A stretch of 64,000 nt of DNA from Tritrichomonas musculus (Eukaryota; Parabasalia; Tritrichomonadida; Tritrichomonadidae): contig JAPFFF010000037.1 in the NCBI GenBank assembly GCA_039105265.1, positions 682,001-746,000 of the forward strand, given 5' to 3'. How positions within the stretch are numbered: the stretch's first letter is position 1; every line of letters starts with the position of its first letter. Under the pieces are notes generated by a model. The model made no database searches and was not told the origin of the DNA. It saw only the letters and a list, made by a program, of their open reading frames with translations. Positions 9,144 to 19,365 of this stretch are shown in pieces. Both the position numbers and the translations under genes were made by a program.

Positions 9144-12100
9144 ATGAGCGAAATAACGAATTCTCTACGTCTTGAACCTTCTACAGTCTTATTTCCTCAT
9201 ACATATATAACATCAATTTCACGAATTACAATCAAAATTATTAATGATAGCAATTCAAATGTTCATTTCGAATGGAGAAAATATTCATCAGCAACTGAAG
9301 AAAATGCAATTTTACTCAATACAGATGTAGATGATGTTGAAAATCGTCAAAAATTTGCAGATATTTTAATGTATTCTTCGCCGACTTTCAAGTTTTTACC
9401 TGAAAAAGGTGAGATTTGGGCAAAAAGATCACAAGAATTTATCATTAATTTCACTCCCGATGTAGCCCAAACTTACGATGACCAAGCATATCTTTACGTT
9501 ATTGAAACTGGCCAAAGAATTGAATTACCACTTCATGGTTGTGGGTTACAGCCAGATGCGAAATTTAATGTTGATTCAATAAATATCGGTCATGTTGCAC
9601 TTGAAAGTATTTTAGAATACCAAGTAAAAATGACAAATGTTGGACTAGTCGAAATAGATTTTACAATTGAAAAGAAAAAAGATAATGAAATGACGTTTGA
9701 ATTTAATCCTGATCACGGTATAATACCAATAGGCCAAAGTATTGGTATAAATATCAAATTTATAGCTAATGCTGTTGGCTCTTTTAGTGAAGTATTTACT
9801 TTTTTAATAAAAGGTGCCACAAAATTTCTTCCAACATTAACATTATATGGGAGAGTTATCGGACCTTCTTTTTTAATTGGTACAAAATCAATTAATTTTG
9901 GTACAATTAGTTTTGGATTTCTTTATTCACAAACATTTGATATAGAAAATAAATCGCAAATACCTTTTGATTATACATTACGATTATTACAGGATGGTTC
10001 TTTTTCTCGAAGAGAATTTACAATTACGCCTGCATGCGGTACAATTGAAGCATATACAAAACAACCGATCAAACTCGAGTTTATACCAACATTAATCAAA
10101 AATTATAATGTAGAAATTCATTTTGACATTTCAAAATTTGGAAAAAGCTTAGCAATCATACCAATTACTGCAAGTTGCATATGTCCTGTCGTTCGAATAG
10201 AAAATCCAGAAGTTGATCTAGGAAATTTATTTATCAATCATCCATATACATCATCAATTCAAATTACAGATGAATCTCAATATCCGGCCAAATATGAATT
10301 TATACCATCAAATGATACATCTCAACTTCAAGCAAAAACTGAAGTGAGGAAGCCAAATGGCTCGATTGATCCATTGCAAACATCTGACTTTCGTTTTACG
10401 ATAACTCCTACTCAACTTGGACCTATTTATATAACACAATATATTAAAATATATGGAAGTGATGATCCACCACTTCCTTTTGTTATCAAAGCTGTATGTA
10501 CAGGTCCCAACATTGTTTTATCCACTCCATTAATCAATTTCGGTTCTGTTCAATTATTAAAAGATTCAACATATATTTTAAAAGTTCAAAATAAATCATT
10601 GATACAAGCCAATTTTACAGCCAACATTACAGGACCAAATGGTGGCTTTAGTGTATCTCCAGATAATGGCCAAATTCCTCCAAATGCCACCCTTGAATTA
10701 AATGTAACCACAAATATGGACGATAACATCCAATTTGCGGGCAAACTCAACTTGATATTTGAGCATTTGAACCCGATTGTTGTAGAATTGAAGGCCAATG
10801 GAATCGGATCACCTGTTGTTCCGTCAATCGATATGAGCGAAATTAAAATGGGATGCATTTTCACTGAAAGGCCGGTTATTAAACGGATCATTTTTGACAA
10901 CCGTGGTCGAAAGCCTCAAGAAATAAGATGGGTGCAACAAAAGCCAAAAGTTGAAGGTTCTGGAAGTCCCAATTTCACCTTCCAAGTGAAGCCTGATCAA
11001 GTTATGATTGATGCTCATTCACAGCAAGAATTCAACTTTATTTTTCAATGCAACAAACCGTCCACTTTTGTGATGAATCTGACATGCAACACTACAATCA
11101 AACGGAAGCGAGTTGACTTGTTCACTCCTGAATTTTCTGGCACTTTTGTACGTCCTATTGTCAAACTGTCGACCAATCAAATTGAATTCAAACATTTTCA
11201 CGATGTCAAAAGTGAAGAAAATTTGTGCATCGAAGAAGACAATAGAAACTCATCACCAAATCTTTCGTTGTTGAATCAAATGAAAGATAATCTTCAGATC
11301 ACAAATAATTCGAAGCTTCCTCTTCACATCTACGTTGATTGTCCGAATCCTTTCTCGTGCGATTTCACTGAATTTGACATTGAAATCGGCGAAACAAAAA
11401 CACTCGAAATCACATTTGATCCTTCTTTCAAAAAGGATTATATTTCTGAGACGACCGTTAAGAAGCTCACTTTTTCATATAAAGGACACCCGTCGACAAC
11501 GACCGTCACATTGCGCGGAATCATTGTCTTCCCAAACCTTTCCTTCTCGCCTTCAGAGAAGCTCAATTTCGGCATTTTGATGACGAACACGGAACAATCG
11601 AGAGACGTTGATGTGACGAACGTTAGCGAGCTACCTGCCGACTTTCAGTGGCAGCTGCTGCCGGGCAAGAATGGAGTTGAGATAGCCAAGATATTTGACA
11701 TCTATCCGACCAGGTCACATTTAGAACCGGGCGAAAAAGCGGTTACTCGTTTTAGTTTCTTTTCGTTGAGTAATTCGGAAGGAAAAAGTGCCAGATATCA
11801 AGGGACAGCGGTTTGTCATGTCACCGGCGGACCTGAATATGTGATGAAATTGAAAGGCGGATCGGCATTCATTCAATATAAAATTGACACACGCCATTTT
11901 GAATTCGGAATGAAGCCATACAAGGAGGTTTTAACCGATACATTCACCATTCAAAATTTGAGTGATGCGCCGTTCAGCTATTCAGTCAAAATACCGAAAG
12001 GTTGCAATTTCCAAGATGTCCGTTTTTACCCTAACGATGGTCAATTGGCTATCGGCGCATCGGTTAAAATAAACCTCTCAATTATTTGTGGACTTCCGAT

Positions 12101-15100
12101 GATTTACAACGAACAATTCTTCGTTCAAATCGGCCATGTTGACGATGTTAGAATTGATGCAACCGTCCATTGTTTCATCCCACAAGTGTCAATCGGTCTG
12201 CCAAGACCGGAGGACGATCCATTGATGATCTCCTACATTGAAAAGTTCCATCCACAGGAGAAGCCGACCGAAGAAGAACTCGCCGTTTTTGATTCACAAA
12301 TGTACGTCCAAAGAGCGACCGAAAGATTGACTCTTTCGCAGACGGCTGTTTTGAAATCGCCCAAGAAAAGGGCGAAGAAGAAATACGGCGACAGTTCTCA
12401 TTATTTTGACGGTTATATCTCAAATACTTATTTGATAGACTTCGGCCAAATAGTCTTTGGAAAAGTGGAAAAGAAAGAATTTGTCATTAAAAATATCACT
12501 CCTTTTCCGATTTCCTTTGATATTTGGAGCGACTCTCTAAATGGAACTGGATTTGGCATCGACCAAACATCCTTTGAAAACGTTCCAGCCGATGAAGAAT
12601 TGAAAATAACCGTCACTTTTGATAACCAACGTCGCACGCTTGATATTTTAGGCGACGTTGAATTTGAGCTTCCAGTTGTTTTTAACGAAGACCTAGGCTC
12701 AATTCTTCATATAAAAGCAAGCCTGACAATGCCAACATTGAACTTTTCAAACATGCATTTCAACTTCGGAAACGTCATTGTCGGCCAGTCACGTGTTTTG
12801 ACTTTGCAGCTTCAAAACCTGAACAAAGTTCAAGTTGAGTTCTCATTCAGCGAGGCGCAATACACAAATGTCCTTTATCGAAGCCTCGCGCAAGGAGTTG
12901 CTCCAGCCTTCACAGCATCACCCTCGAGTGGTTTGCTGCCTGCCTCATCATTTCTGAACGTCGAACTCACTTTTTCACCGAAAGGCGATAAGAACTATTC
13001 AATGCAGTTCCCAATAACAATCAAGCACAACACGCAGCAGTCGTTTGTGACAATGAGAGGAAACGGAATCCAACTTAAGATTGTTTTTGATCCCCCCGAA
13101 TTAATTATGCCGCCGATCAATCCTTTCTCGGAACCTTCAGAGATGGATGTCCAACTCATCAATCCAACCGACTATCCAATTGAAGTAATGGCTCCTCAAT
13201 TTGACCTTCAACTTGTCATCGATTCGTTCCAGCAACAGAACCAGCAAAGCACAACAAAAGATGCCAAACAAGAATCAAAAAATGAACTGGAAACCGTCAC
13301 GATAGTTCCACCAAATTCGCAAGTCTCAAAGTTCTCAATTTGTGTAATTGTGAGTGGTCCTTTAAAAAGTGGGAAATCAACCGTCGCTAGAATTATTTCT
13401 GAATATTTGAATAACGCGCCGATCATCATTTTAAAAGACGTCTGGAAAGACTTGATTGAAAACAAGCCAGATGCAACTCCTGATGATTACATATCAACTC
13501 TTTCCAATTATATAAATGTGGGCGATTGCGCTGAAGGTTTCATCATTGATGGCCTTGACGCAGTTTTGTCAGAACCGCCAGAAACCGACCAATTTCTGTC
13601 ACATTGTTTGAAATCGAAAAATAACGACACAAACAAGAATCCTTTCTTGATCATTCCACACAGCGTCCCAACGTCATCCGAGCAGGTTTTGTCATATGTT
13701 CTGCAAGCACTCGACGGCCACTACGTTTTCCATGTTGCGTTGAATGCGAGCGAAGACGTTGTCGTTTCACGCGAAGAGAAAATCAAGAGTGATGAACGAA
13801 AGAAGAAAAAAATTATGGAACAAAAAGCAAAAGAAGACCTCTTCTTGATGACAGAAGAGCAGTATTTGGCACTCAATGACGAGGAGAGAGAAGAGGTAGA
13901 CAAAAAGAGAAGCTCTGTTCGTCAGAACTTGCTTCAGGCCGCAATCGATGCCGATGAAAACAACAACGAAAACAGCGGCAAAAGTAAGAGAAGCAAGTCT
14001 TCCTCATCGAAGCACAAGAGTCATCATTCAAAGAGCAAGGAAGGCGGCGGTGAAAAAGAAGGAGCCGAATCAGGCGAGAAGAAGCATCGAAGCAAGCATC
14101 GAAGTAAGTCAGCAACCGATGAAAAACCGCCAAATAAAGAGAAATCGAAAGATAAAGAAAAGCAAGAAAACGACTCAAATTCTAAGAAGAAAAAAGTGTC
14201 AGGAATTCCAACTGATCCGATTCCCAAGTCAATCATGACTTACAAGTACACATTAGGCTCCATAACACAAAAAGTTCAAACTTCAGGCGGCACTTTTCAG
14301 GTCATCGATCCAATTGACCTTCAACAGGACGACAAGAAGGAGAAAAAAAAAGTCGATGAAGAAGAAGAAGAGAAAAATTCATCAGTTTCATCACAACGAC
14401 AAGAAAACGCCAAATCAAAGAAGAATAAGAATGTTAAAAAGGACGACCAATTAGCAACACAAATCGCTGAAGATAAAGATGAAATGCTTGTTACAAAGCT
14501 GGCGCATCCAAAGACAAGCGAAGAGGAAGAGGAGGAAGAAGAAGAGAACAAACAGAAAGAAGAAGAAGAAGAAGAAATACAAGAAGATAACAAAATAACA
14601 CTTCCTGACTTTGCTATTCAAAATTTGAATACTTTACTAATTAACAACGGGCCAACAAGAGATGAGATAAAAACCGCCATTTCTATCTTTTTGCCAAATC
14701 TTCATCAACTTGAAGAAAAGGCGTTTACACGCCTAATTCCTCCACCAAGAATGATTCTTCCTTCCCTTTCAACGAGGAAGAAAATCACGGCTGCAACGAT
14801 GCCTCTCTTTTTCTCGATCATCAACGAGGAAGCTCCCGAGGAGAGCGACTCATCGAGAATGAAATTCAGGCCAGACTCGCATCAAAAAACAGGCCGAAAG
14901 AGCCGATCAGGCAAGTCGAAGAACAATGATCCTCTTCAAGAATTCCTCGATGACCTCGACATGTCAAAATACACCCAAAGATGGTCAATTGAGGCCAAAT
15001 CATCCAAGACGATGACGATACAATTCAATGCTCAATTGATCGGCCTCTATAAGGACACGATAATGTTCGCTCTGGTGAATGGAAAAAGTGACTTTTTCAG

Positions 15101-18100
15101 ATTAAACGTGGCTGGCGAATGCGCCTATCCAGACGTTGATCGATCGTTAAAAACCGTTTTTCCAAAGCGTGTAAGTAAGCTTGATTCAAACGTCGAATTT
15201 TCTTATGTGAATGACGTCAAAGAGTTCCATTTTGGGTCGCTCATTGTGGCCAAAGACAAAGGCGGAAAAACCGGCTTTTACCGACAATTCATAACTTTAC
15301 AAAATGTGTCACCTTTTCCAGTTGAGTTCACTTCATTTTTGGTCGATAAACAACCGCCATGGATTCTCGAAGCTTCTTCCGGAACGATCGAAGTAGGTCA
15401 ATCTTTTCAGCTTTATTTCGGCATCACTCCATTGGTACCGAATCTTTATAGGAACCAACTCTTCGTCCTCATCAAGGACCACCCTGATCCGCTCTCCTAC
15501 GCGATTGTCTGCGATGCCTGCTCGCCGGCTGTCGAGGTGAACGACACCACGCTGGACTTTGAAAAGCTTCTGCTTACGCAGACAAAGACGTTAAAACTTG
15601 AATTGAGAAATACTGGAAAATTGAATGCATTTTGGCGGTTGAAGAACACAAGCACTTTGGGCGACACTTTTAAGTTCTCAATGCTTGAAGGTACATTGAA
15701 ACCGAATGCCGTTGTTAACGTATCGGTAACTTATGCTTCTCAAAAACCGTTAACAACGAAGAAGCAGATTTTGTTTGAAGTTCTCGACGATGAAAAATCA
15801 CGCGTGTTCATCTCAAAGCAGATCCAAATTGTAGCTGAATCATTCGATGTCAACTTCGACTTTCAGTATCCAAAAGGAATGGATCATTTCCAGTTCGGAT
15901 CGATGAAAGTCGGCCAGCAAAAGATGCTCGCTTGCACACTCGTCAATAAAGGAAAATACGTTACTAATTATAAATTCACCTTGAGTGGTCAAAGTATGAG
16001 TAAACTTTTTCAGATAGCACCAAGCGAAGGCTCTTTAAATCCAGGCAAACCGATAAATGTAAACCTCACAATTACTACAAATTCACTCTGCAAATATCGG
16101 AATTCAAAGGGAATCACGTTGTCAATAATTGACAGCCTAACCGAAACTACAACCGCCACAATTCCGATTCCTTTTTCGGTTGAGTCCTTCTATTCGTCAT
16201 TTTTGATTTCGCCGAGTCAGTCATTCGATTTCGGTCCAACCGCCGTTAACTCGACGGTTTCCAAAATCTTCACAATTTCAAATAACGGAGTTTTTCCGTT
16301 TGAATACGAAATTGTGGGAAAAACGGACGTTATTCAGCCGGTTTTGACACAAACATTGAAAGGTAAAAAACAACCCCCTCAAAAAGGCGCAAAAAACGGT
16401 TCTGGCGGTTCCGGACAAAGCGGAAACGATAAAAAGAAAGGAAGTGACAAAACGGTTTCTATCGGCAGTTTTTCACTTTTTCCATCTATTGGGACGATCC
16501 AGCCAGGTAACGAGTCAAAAATTCAGATTGATTTTTGCTGCTCTCTTCCCGGCGTCTCAAAAAGTGTCGCCCAAATCAAGATCAGCACGTGCAACCCGAA
16601 GAAAGACGGGGATGTCAAAGTGACGATGAATGCTGAGTCATTTGTGCCTGGCTTGGACATCGCCGATCACGAGCAGATCTTCCAAGGGACTCATCTTTGC
16701 CTTCGCTACGACCTGCCAAACATCGGCAACCAAAACGCGTTTCTCGAGGACGAACTCGTCTTCCATTTCGCTCCGTTGATTCTCCAGCAGAAATCGAGCG
16801 TTGACATCAACTTGATCAATCCGTTACCGATAGCCTGTTCGGTTGACATAAACGTTGGACCTCCGCAAAAGTCAAAAAGTGTCAAGAGTTCCTTCCCGTT
16901 CGATTTGAGTGTGAAAAGTGTCGATATTCCGGCAAATTCATCAAAACCGTTAACATTGACCTTTTTACCGGTTTTGTGTGAAAAGTACTCGGCGGTTTTC
17001 GAGGCGGTTGTTCGAGGTGGAACTGACCCTGACACGAAGGCATTGAAATTCATAATTGAAGGGGTTGGTACGTTACCAACCGTAACGGCTTTGACACAAT
17101 TTGACGGGCGGTCATCGAAGGGCTCCAACTTTTCAATAAACATGGGGCGAACGTTAATTGGCTTCACCAAAGAAAAAACGGTTGCTTTGAAAAATGACGG
17201 TTTGATTCCAGCGAAGCTATCGATAACCGCCAAAGCATCACCTGATTTCAAACTCGACGGTTTCGACTCAATCCAAGAAACGACGCTTGAAACGGGCCAC
17301 ATATTGAATCTCCCTGTCATCTTCCAGCCCGAGAAGCCGAGGAAGGATCAGTTTGACATATCGGTTTCGGTTGTCGATAATCCAAAGGCCAATTTGGCCT
17401 TTGCATTCATCGGAGAGGGATTCACGGAGGACATCATTTTCGAGGGACTCTCCGAGGAAGAGAACGACCTCAATTTCAAGGACAACATCGTAGGAAGACA
17501 GCAGATTCAGTCTTTCAGGCTGATGAACGTGTCAACGGACGACATTCGCTTCAGCTGGGTACCGAACAATGACTTCACTTTCCAACCGAAAACGGGGCAT
17601 TTGAGAAAAGGAACATCAAAGGAAATAACGGTTATTTTTTCAACTGAAAAACCGGTTAAGTACAATAACTTGAAGGTCAATTGTCAATGGTCAAAAATTA
17701 CCCTTGAAAACCCCGATGCACCCGATTGGGACGATACGATGAAAGTTGTCAAATTCGTCTCAAAAAGTTCCCTCCAGCAGCCTCTTTCGCAGTCGCCTTC
17801 AATGGAGGACATCAAAGGCAAGAAGAACGCCAAAACTGCAAAAAATAAAGTGAACGTCAAGGCCAAAAATTCACCTTCATCATCATTGTCAAAACAGGCG
17901 CCTCCTTCAGAATCAGTAACCGCTTCAAGCAGTTCAACCGCCGACGATGAAATCGTCAAAGTCATCGAAGTGAAGCCCGAACCGCCAAATGAGTCTCAAT
18001 TTGCCAAACCGAAAGATTTGGCCTTAAAGGTCAATGCAATTTCAGACTACATACGTTACCAGATCGACACGAGCGATATTTCCTTCCTTCCAACGATGAT

Positions 18101-18788
18101 GTACCAGACTCGTGTTTCGACGCTAAAAGTGACAAATCCTTCTGCCATTAGATTTGAATACTCATGGATCGTCTGTCACTTTTTGAGTCTCAGAACTCCG
18201 TATGCGGCGACAAGGAAACCGCCATTTTCAGTCATGCCGTCAACAGGTGTCATCGAGTCCGGCCAATCTGTCATTTTCAAGGTCAAATTTTCACCTGAAG
18301 AAGTTGACGATTTTTCAGCCGAATTGAGAATGGAGATTCCTTTCCTAACCGCCATGGAACCGCCAGTAGTGACGGTTTCTGCATTCAGCAGAAGACCGCT
18401 CTGCCACTTCAACGTCGAGATGTCAGATTACCTGTCAGCCGGAAGAAGGCACCCCGACTACACTGACCCTCTTCCGGCTGACATAAAAGTAATCGAAATA
18501 TTCGCCCCAACAGTCGGCGCTAAGCGATACAAGAGGTTCGAAATAATCAACCCAACAGCCAGTCCGTACGAGGTAAAGTGGATTTTGAGGTCAAATCCCG
18601 AAAATTGTCCAATCGATTGCGATACACCTTCAGCTTTCATTTCGAGCGGAAAAAGATTCTCGGCTTCTTTCTCTTATACTCCAAATTCAGTGAAAACAGT
18701 CGAGGTGCTCTGGGAATTCCAGATCCCTGAGCATGATGTTTCTATTCCTTTCTTAACAGTAGGAAGAATAATGCCTACTAATAAGTAA
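9144..18788 (+). CDS. HYDIN: HYDIN homologue, axonemal central-pair protein
   Basis: A 3214-residue protein made mostly of repeated ASH/MSP-type immunoglobulin-like domains, seen as recurring units with (F/L)-x-F-G-x-(V/I) starts, N-x-(S/T) strands and F-x-P-x-x-G-x-(I/L) turns. In the middle is the adenylate-kinase-like module that marks HYDIN: a P-loop GPLKSGKST at about residue 1405, then FIIDGLD, followed by a long Lys/Glu-rich charged segment (about 1545-1815). ASH domains resume to the end. HYDIN is a central-pair projection protein needed for ciliary and flagellar bending, so this fits a motile flagellate. The length is somewhat below that of animal HYDIN. No intron is needed. GC content rises clearly from the 5' third onward. 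The start is the first ATG after a spacer rich in stops. Confidence 0.92.
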   Translation: MSEITNSLRLEPSTVLFPHTYITSISRITIKIINDSNSNVHFEWRKYSSATEENAILLNTDVDDVENRQKFADILMYSSPTFKFLPEKGEIWAKRSQEFIINFTPDVAQTYDDQAYLYVIETGQRIELPLHGCGLQPDAKFNVDSINIGHVALESILEYQVKMTNVGLVEIDFTIEKKKDNEMTFEFNPDHGIIPIGQSIGINIKFIANAVGSFSEVFTFLIKGATKFLPTLTLYGRVIGPSFLIGTKSINFGTISFGFLYSQTFDIENKSQIPFDYTLRLLQDGSFSRREFTITPACGTIEAYTKQPIKLEFIPTLIKNYNVEIHFDISKFGKSLAIIPITASCICPVVRIENPEVDLGNLFINHPYTSSIQITDESQYPAKYEFIPSNDTSQLQAKTEVRKPNGSIDPLQTSDFRFTITPTQLGPIYITQYIKIYGSDDPPLPFVIKAVCTGPNIVLSTPLINFGSVQLLKDSTYILKVQNKSLIQANFTANITGPNGGFSVSPDNGQIPPNATLELNVTTNMDDNIQFAGKLNLIFEHLNPIVVELKANGIGSPVVPSIDMSEIKMGCIFTERPVIKRIIFDNRGRKPQEIRWVQQKPKVEGSGSPNFTFQVKPDQVMIDAHSQQEFNFIFQCNKPSTFVMNLTCNTTIKRKRVDLFTPEFSGTFVRPIVKLSTNQIEFKHFHDVKSEENLCIEEDNRNSSPNLSLLNQMKDNLQITNNSKLPLHIYVDCPNPFSCDFTEFDIEIGETKTLEITFDPSFKKDYISETTVKKLTFSYKGHPSTTTVTLRGIIVFPNLSFSPSEKLNFGILMTNTEQSRDVDVTNVSELPADFQWQLLPGKNGVEIAKIFDIYPTRSHLEPGEKAVTRFSFFSLSNSEGKSARYQGTAVCHVTGGPEYVMKLKGGSAFIQYKIDTRHFEFGMKPYKEVLTDTFTIQNLSDAPFSYSVKIPKGCNFQDVRFYPNDGQLAIGASVKINLSIICGLPMIYNEQFFVQIGHVDDVRIDATVHCFIPQVSIGLPRPEDDPLMISYIEKFHPQEKPTEEELAVFDSQMYVQRATERLTLSQTAVLKSPKKRAKKKYGDSSHYFDGYISNTYLIDFGQIVFGKVEKKEFVIKNITPFPISFDIWSDSLNGTGFGIDQTSFENVPADEELKITVTFDNQRRTLDILGDVEFELPVVFNEDLGSILHIKASLTMPTLNFSNMHFNFGNVIVGQSRVLTLQLQNLNKVQVEFSFSEAQYTNVLYRSLAQGVAPAFTASPSSGLLPASSFLNVELTFSPKGDKNYSMQFPITIKHNTQQSFVTMRGNGIQLKIVFDPPELIMPPINPFSEPSEMDVQLINPTDYPIEVMAPQFDLQLVIDSFQQQNQQSTTKDAKQESKNELETVTIVPPNSQVSKFSICVIVSGPLKSGKSTVARIISEYLNNAPIIILKDVWKDLIENKPDATPDDYISTLSNYINVGDCAEGFIIDGLDAVLSEPPETDQFLSHCLKSKNNDTNKNPFLIIPHSVPTSSEQVLSYVLQALDGHYVFHVALNASEDVVVSREEKIKSDERKKKKIMEQKAKEDLFLMTEEQYLALNDEEREEVDKKRSSVRQNLLQAAIDADENNNENSGKSKRSKSSSSKHKSHHSKSKEGGGEKEGAESGEKKHRSKHRSKSATDEKPPNKEKSKDKEKQENDSNSKKKKVSGIPTDPIPKSIMTYKYTLGSITQKVQTSGGTFQVIDPIDLQQDDKKEKKKVDEEEEEKNSSVSSQRQENAKSKKNKNVKKDDQLATQIAEDKDEMLVTKLAHPKTSEEEEEEEEENKQKEEEEEEIQEDNKITLPDFAIQNLNTLLINNGPTRDEIKTAISIFLPNLHQLEEKAFTRLIPPPRMILPSLSTRKKITAATMPLFFSIINEEAPEESDSSRMKFRPDSHQKTGRKSRSGKSKNNDPLQEFLDDLDMSKYTQRWSIEAKSSKTMTIQFNAQLIGLYKDTIMFALVNGKSDFFRLNVAGECAYPDVDRSLKTVFPKRVSKLDSNVEFSYVNDVKEFHFGSLIVAKDKGGKTGFYRQFITLQNVSPFPVEFTSFLVDKQPPWILEASSGTIEVGQSFQLYFGITPLVPNLYRNQLFVLIKDHPDPLSYAIVCDACSPAVEVNDTTLDFEKLLLTQTKTLKLELRNTGKLNAFWRLKNTSTLGDTFKFSMLEGTLKPNAVVNVSVTYASQKPLTTKKQILFEVLDDEKSRVFISKQIQIVAESFDVNFDFQYPKGMDHFQFGSMKVGQQKMLACTLVNKGKYVTNYKFTLSGQSMSKLFQIAPSEGSLNPGKPINVNLTITTNSLCKYRNSKGITLSIIDSLTETTTATIPIPFSVESFYSSFLISPSQSFDFGPTAVNSTVSKIFTISNNGVFPFEYEIVGKTDVIQPVLTQTLKGKKQPPQKGAKNGSGGSGQSGNDKKKGSDKTVSIGSFSLFPSIGTIQPGNESKIQIDFCCSLPGVSKSVAQIKISTCNPKKDGDVKVTMNAESFVPGLDIADHEQIFQGTHLCLRYDLPNIGNQNAFLEDELVFHFAPLILQQKSSVDINLINPLPIACSVDINVGPPQKSKSVKSSFPFDLSVKSVDIPANSSKPLTLTFLPVLCEKYSAVFEAVVRGGTDPDTKALKFIIEGVGTLPTVTALTQFDGRSSKGSNFSINMGRTLIGFTKEKTVALKNDGLIPAKLSITAKASPDFKLDGFDSIQETTLETGHILNLPVIFQPEKPRKDQFDISVSVVDNPKANLAFAFIGEGFTEDIIFEGLSEEENDLNFKDNIVGRQQIQSFRLMNVSTDDIRFSWVPNNDFTFQPKTGHLRKGTSKEITVIFSTEKPVKYNNLKVNCQWSKITLENPDAPDWDDTMKVVKFVSKSSLQQPLSQSPSMEDIKGKKNAKTAKNKVNVKAKNSPSSSLSKQAPPSESVTASSSSTADDEIVKVIEVKPEPPNESQFAKPKDLALKVNAISDYIRYQIDTSDISFLPTMMYQTRVSTLKVTNPSAIRFEYSWIVCHFLSLRTPYAATRKPPFSVMPSTGVIESGQSVIFKVKFSPEEVDDFSAELRMEIPFLTAMEPPVVTVSAFSRRPLCHFNVEMSDYLSAGRRHPDYTDPLPADIKVIEIFAPTVGAKRYKRFEIINPTASPYEVKWILRSNPENCPIDCDTPSAFISSGKRFSASFSYTPNSVKTVEVLWEFQIPEHDVSIPFLTVGRIMPTNK

Positions 18789-19365
18789 GTTTTTTTATAT
18801 ATATTTATTTTGTTTATTATTTTTATTTATATATATGTTTATAAACTTTTTTCATATGATTTTTTTTTTTTTCCCTCACTTATTGCTAATTATTTACAAA
18901 CTTATTTTTTAATATTTAACTCATTAAAATTATATTATCTCATGCCAAATAAATCAAATTTCTCGCTTATTCGTTTGATTTGACAAAGTTTTATTCAGAT
19001 TGTTTGCAAACCATTTAACATTTCAATGAATTTTCTCAAATTATTGATAATACATATATAAATAATACAATGGATACTCAATTTATTTTATACAACTTTA
19101 GAAATTTCAATTAGAGATTTTTACCTTGAAATTTGAATACTTTTTCTCTTGTCACTTTTGGGCTAATCTCGAAAAGCGGTATAAAAACAGAAAAGTATCA
19201 AAGAATTCATGATGAATTTTTTTATGACAGTTTTAAAACATTTTTTTTATCAATATAAAAGTAAGATTAAAAAATGATTTTTATTAATATTCATGTTAAA
19301 TCAATTATGAAATCAAATTGAATGCTTATTACCGTATGGCTTCGAATAACAATTAATGAGTGTGC
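18789..19365. other. Intergenic spacer between convergent genes
   Basis: AT-rich convergent spacer after HYDIN and the macrodomain gene. It holds T-runs and the CGGTATAAAA-type block at 19177-19190 listed separately. No gene is supported. Confidence 0.6.
19177..19190 (+). promoter_or_regulatory. CGGTATAAAAACAG block, one of an inverted pair around the macrodomain gene
   Basis: This 14-base block recurs with one mismatch in opposite orientation at 20618-20631; similarity weakens but continues to an AAGTA on the far side. One lies about 176 bp after the macrodomain stop and the other about 179 bp before its start. A role as a TATA-like or protein-binding element is inference only. Confidence 0.25.

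Noticed and set aside
16706-17320. 204-residue antisense frame opposite HYDIN
   Set aside because: It is a shadow of the HYDIN coding frame in a GC-richer stretch; it has no domain, and HYDIN is clearly the real gene.
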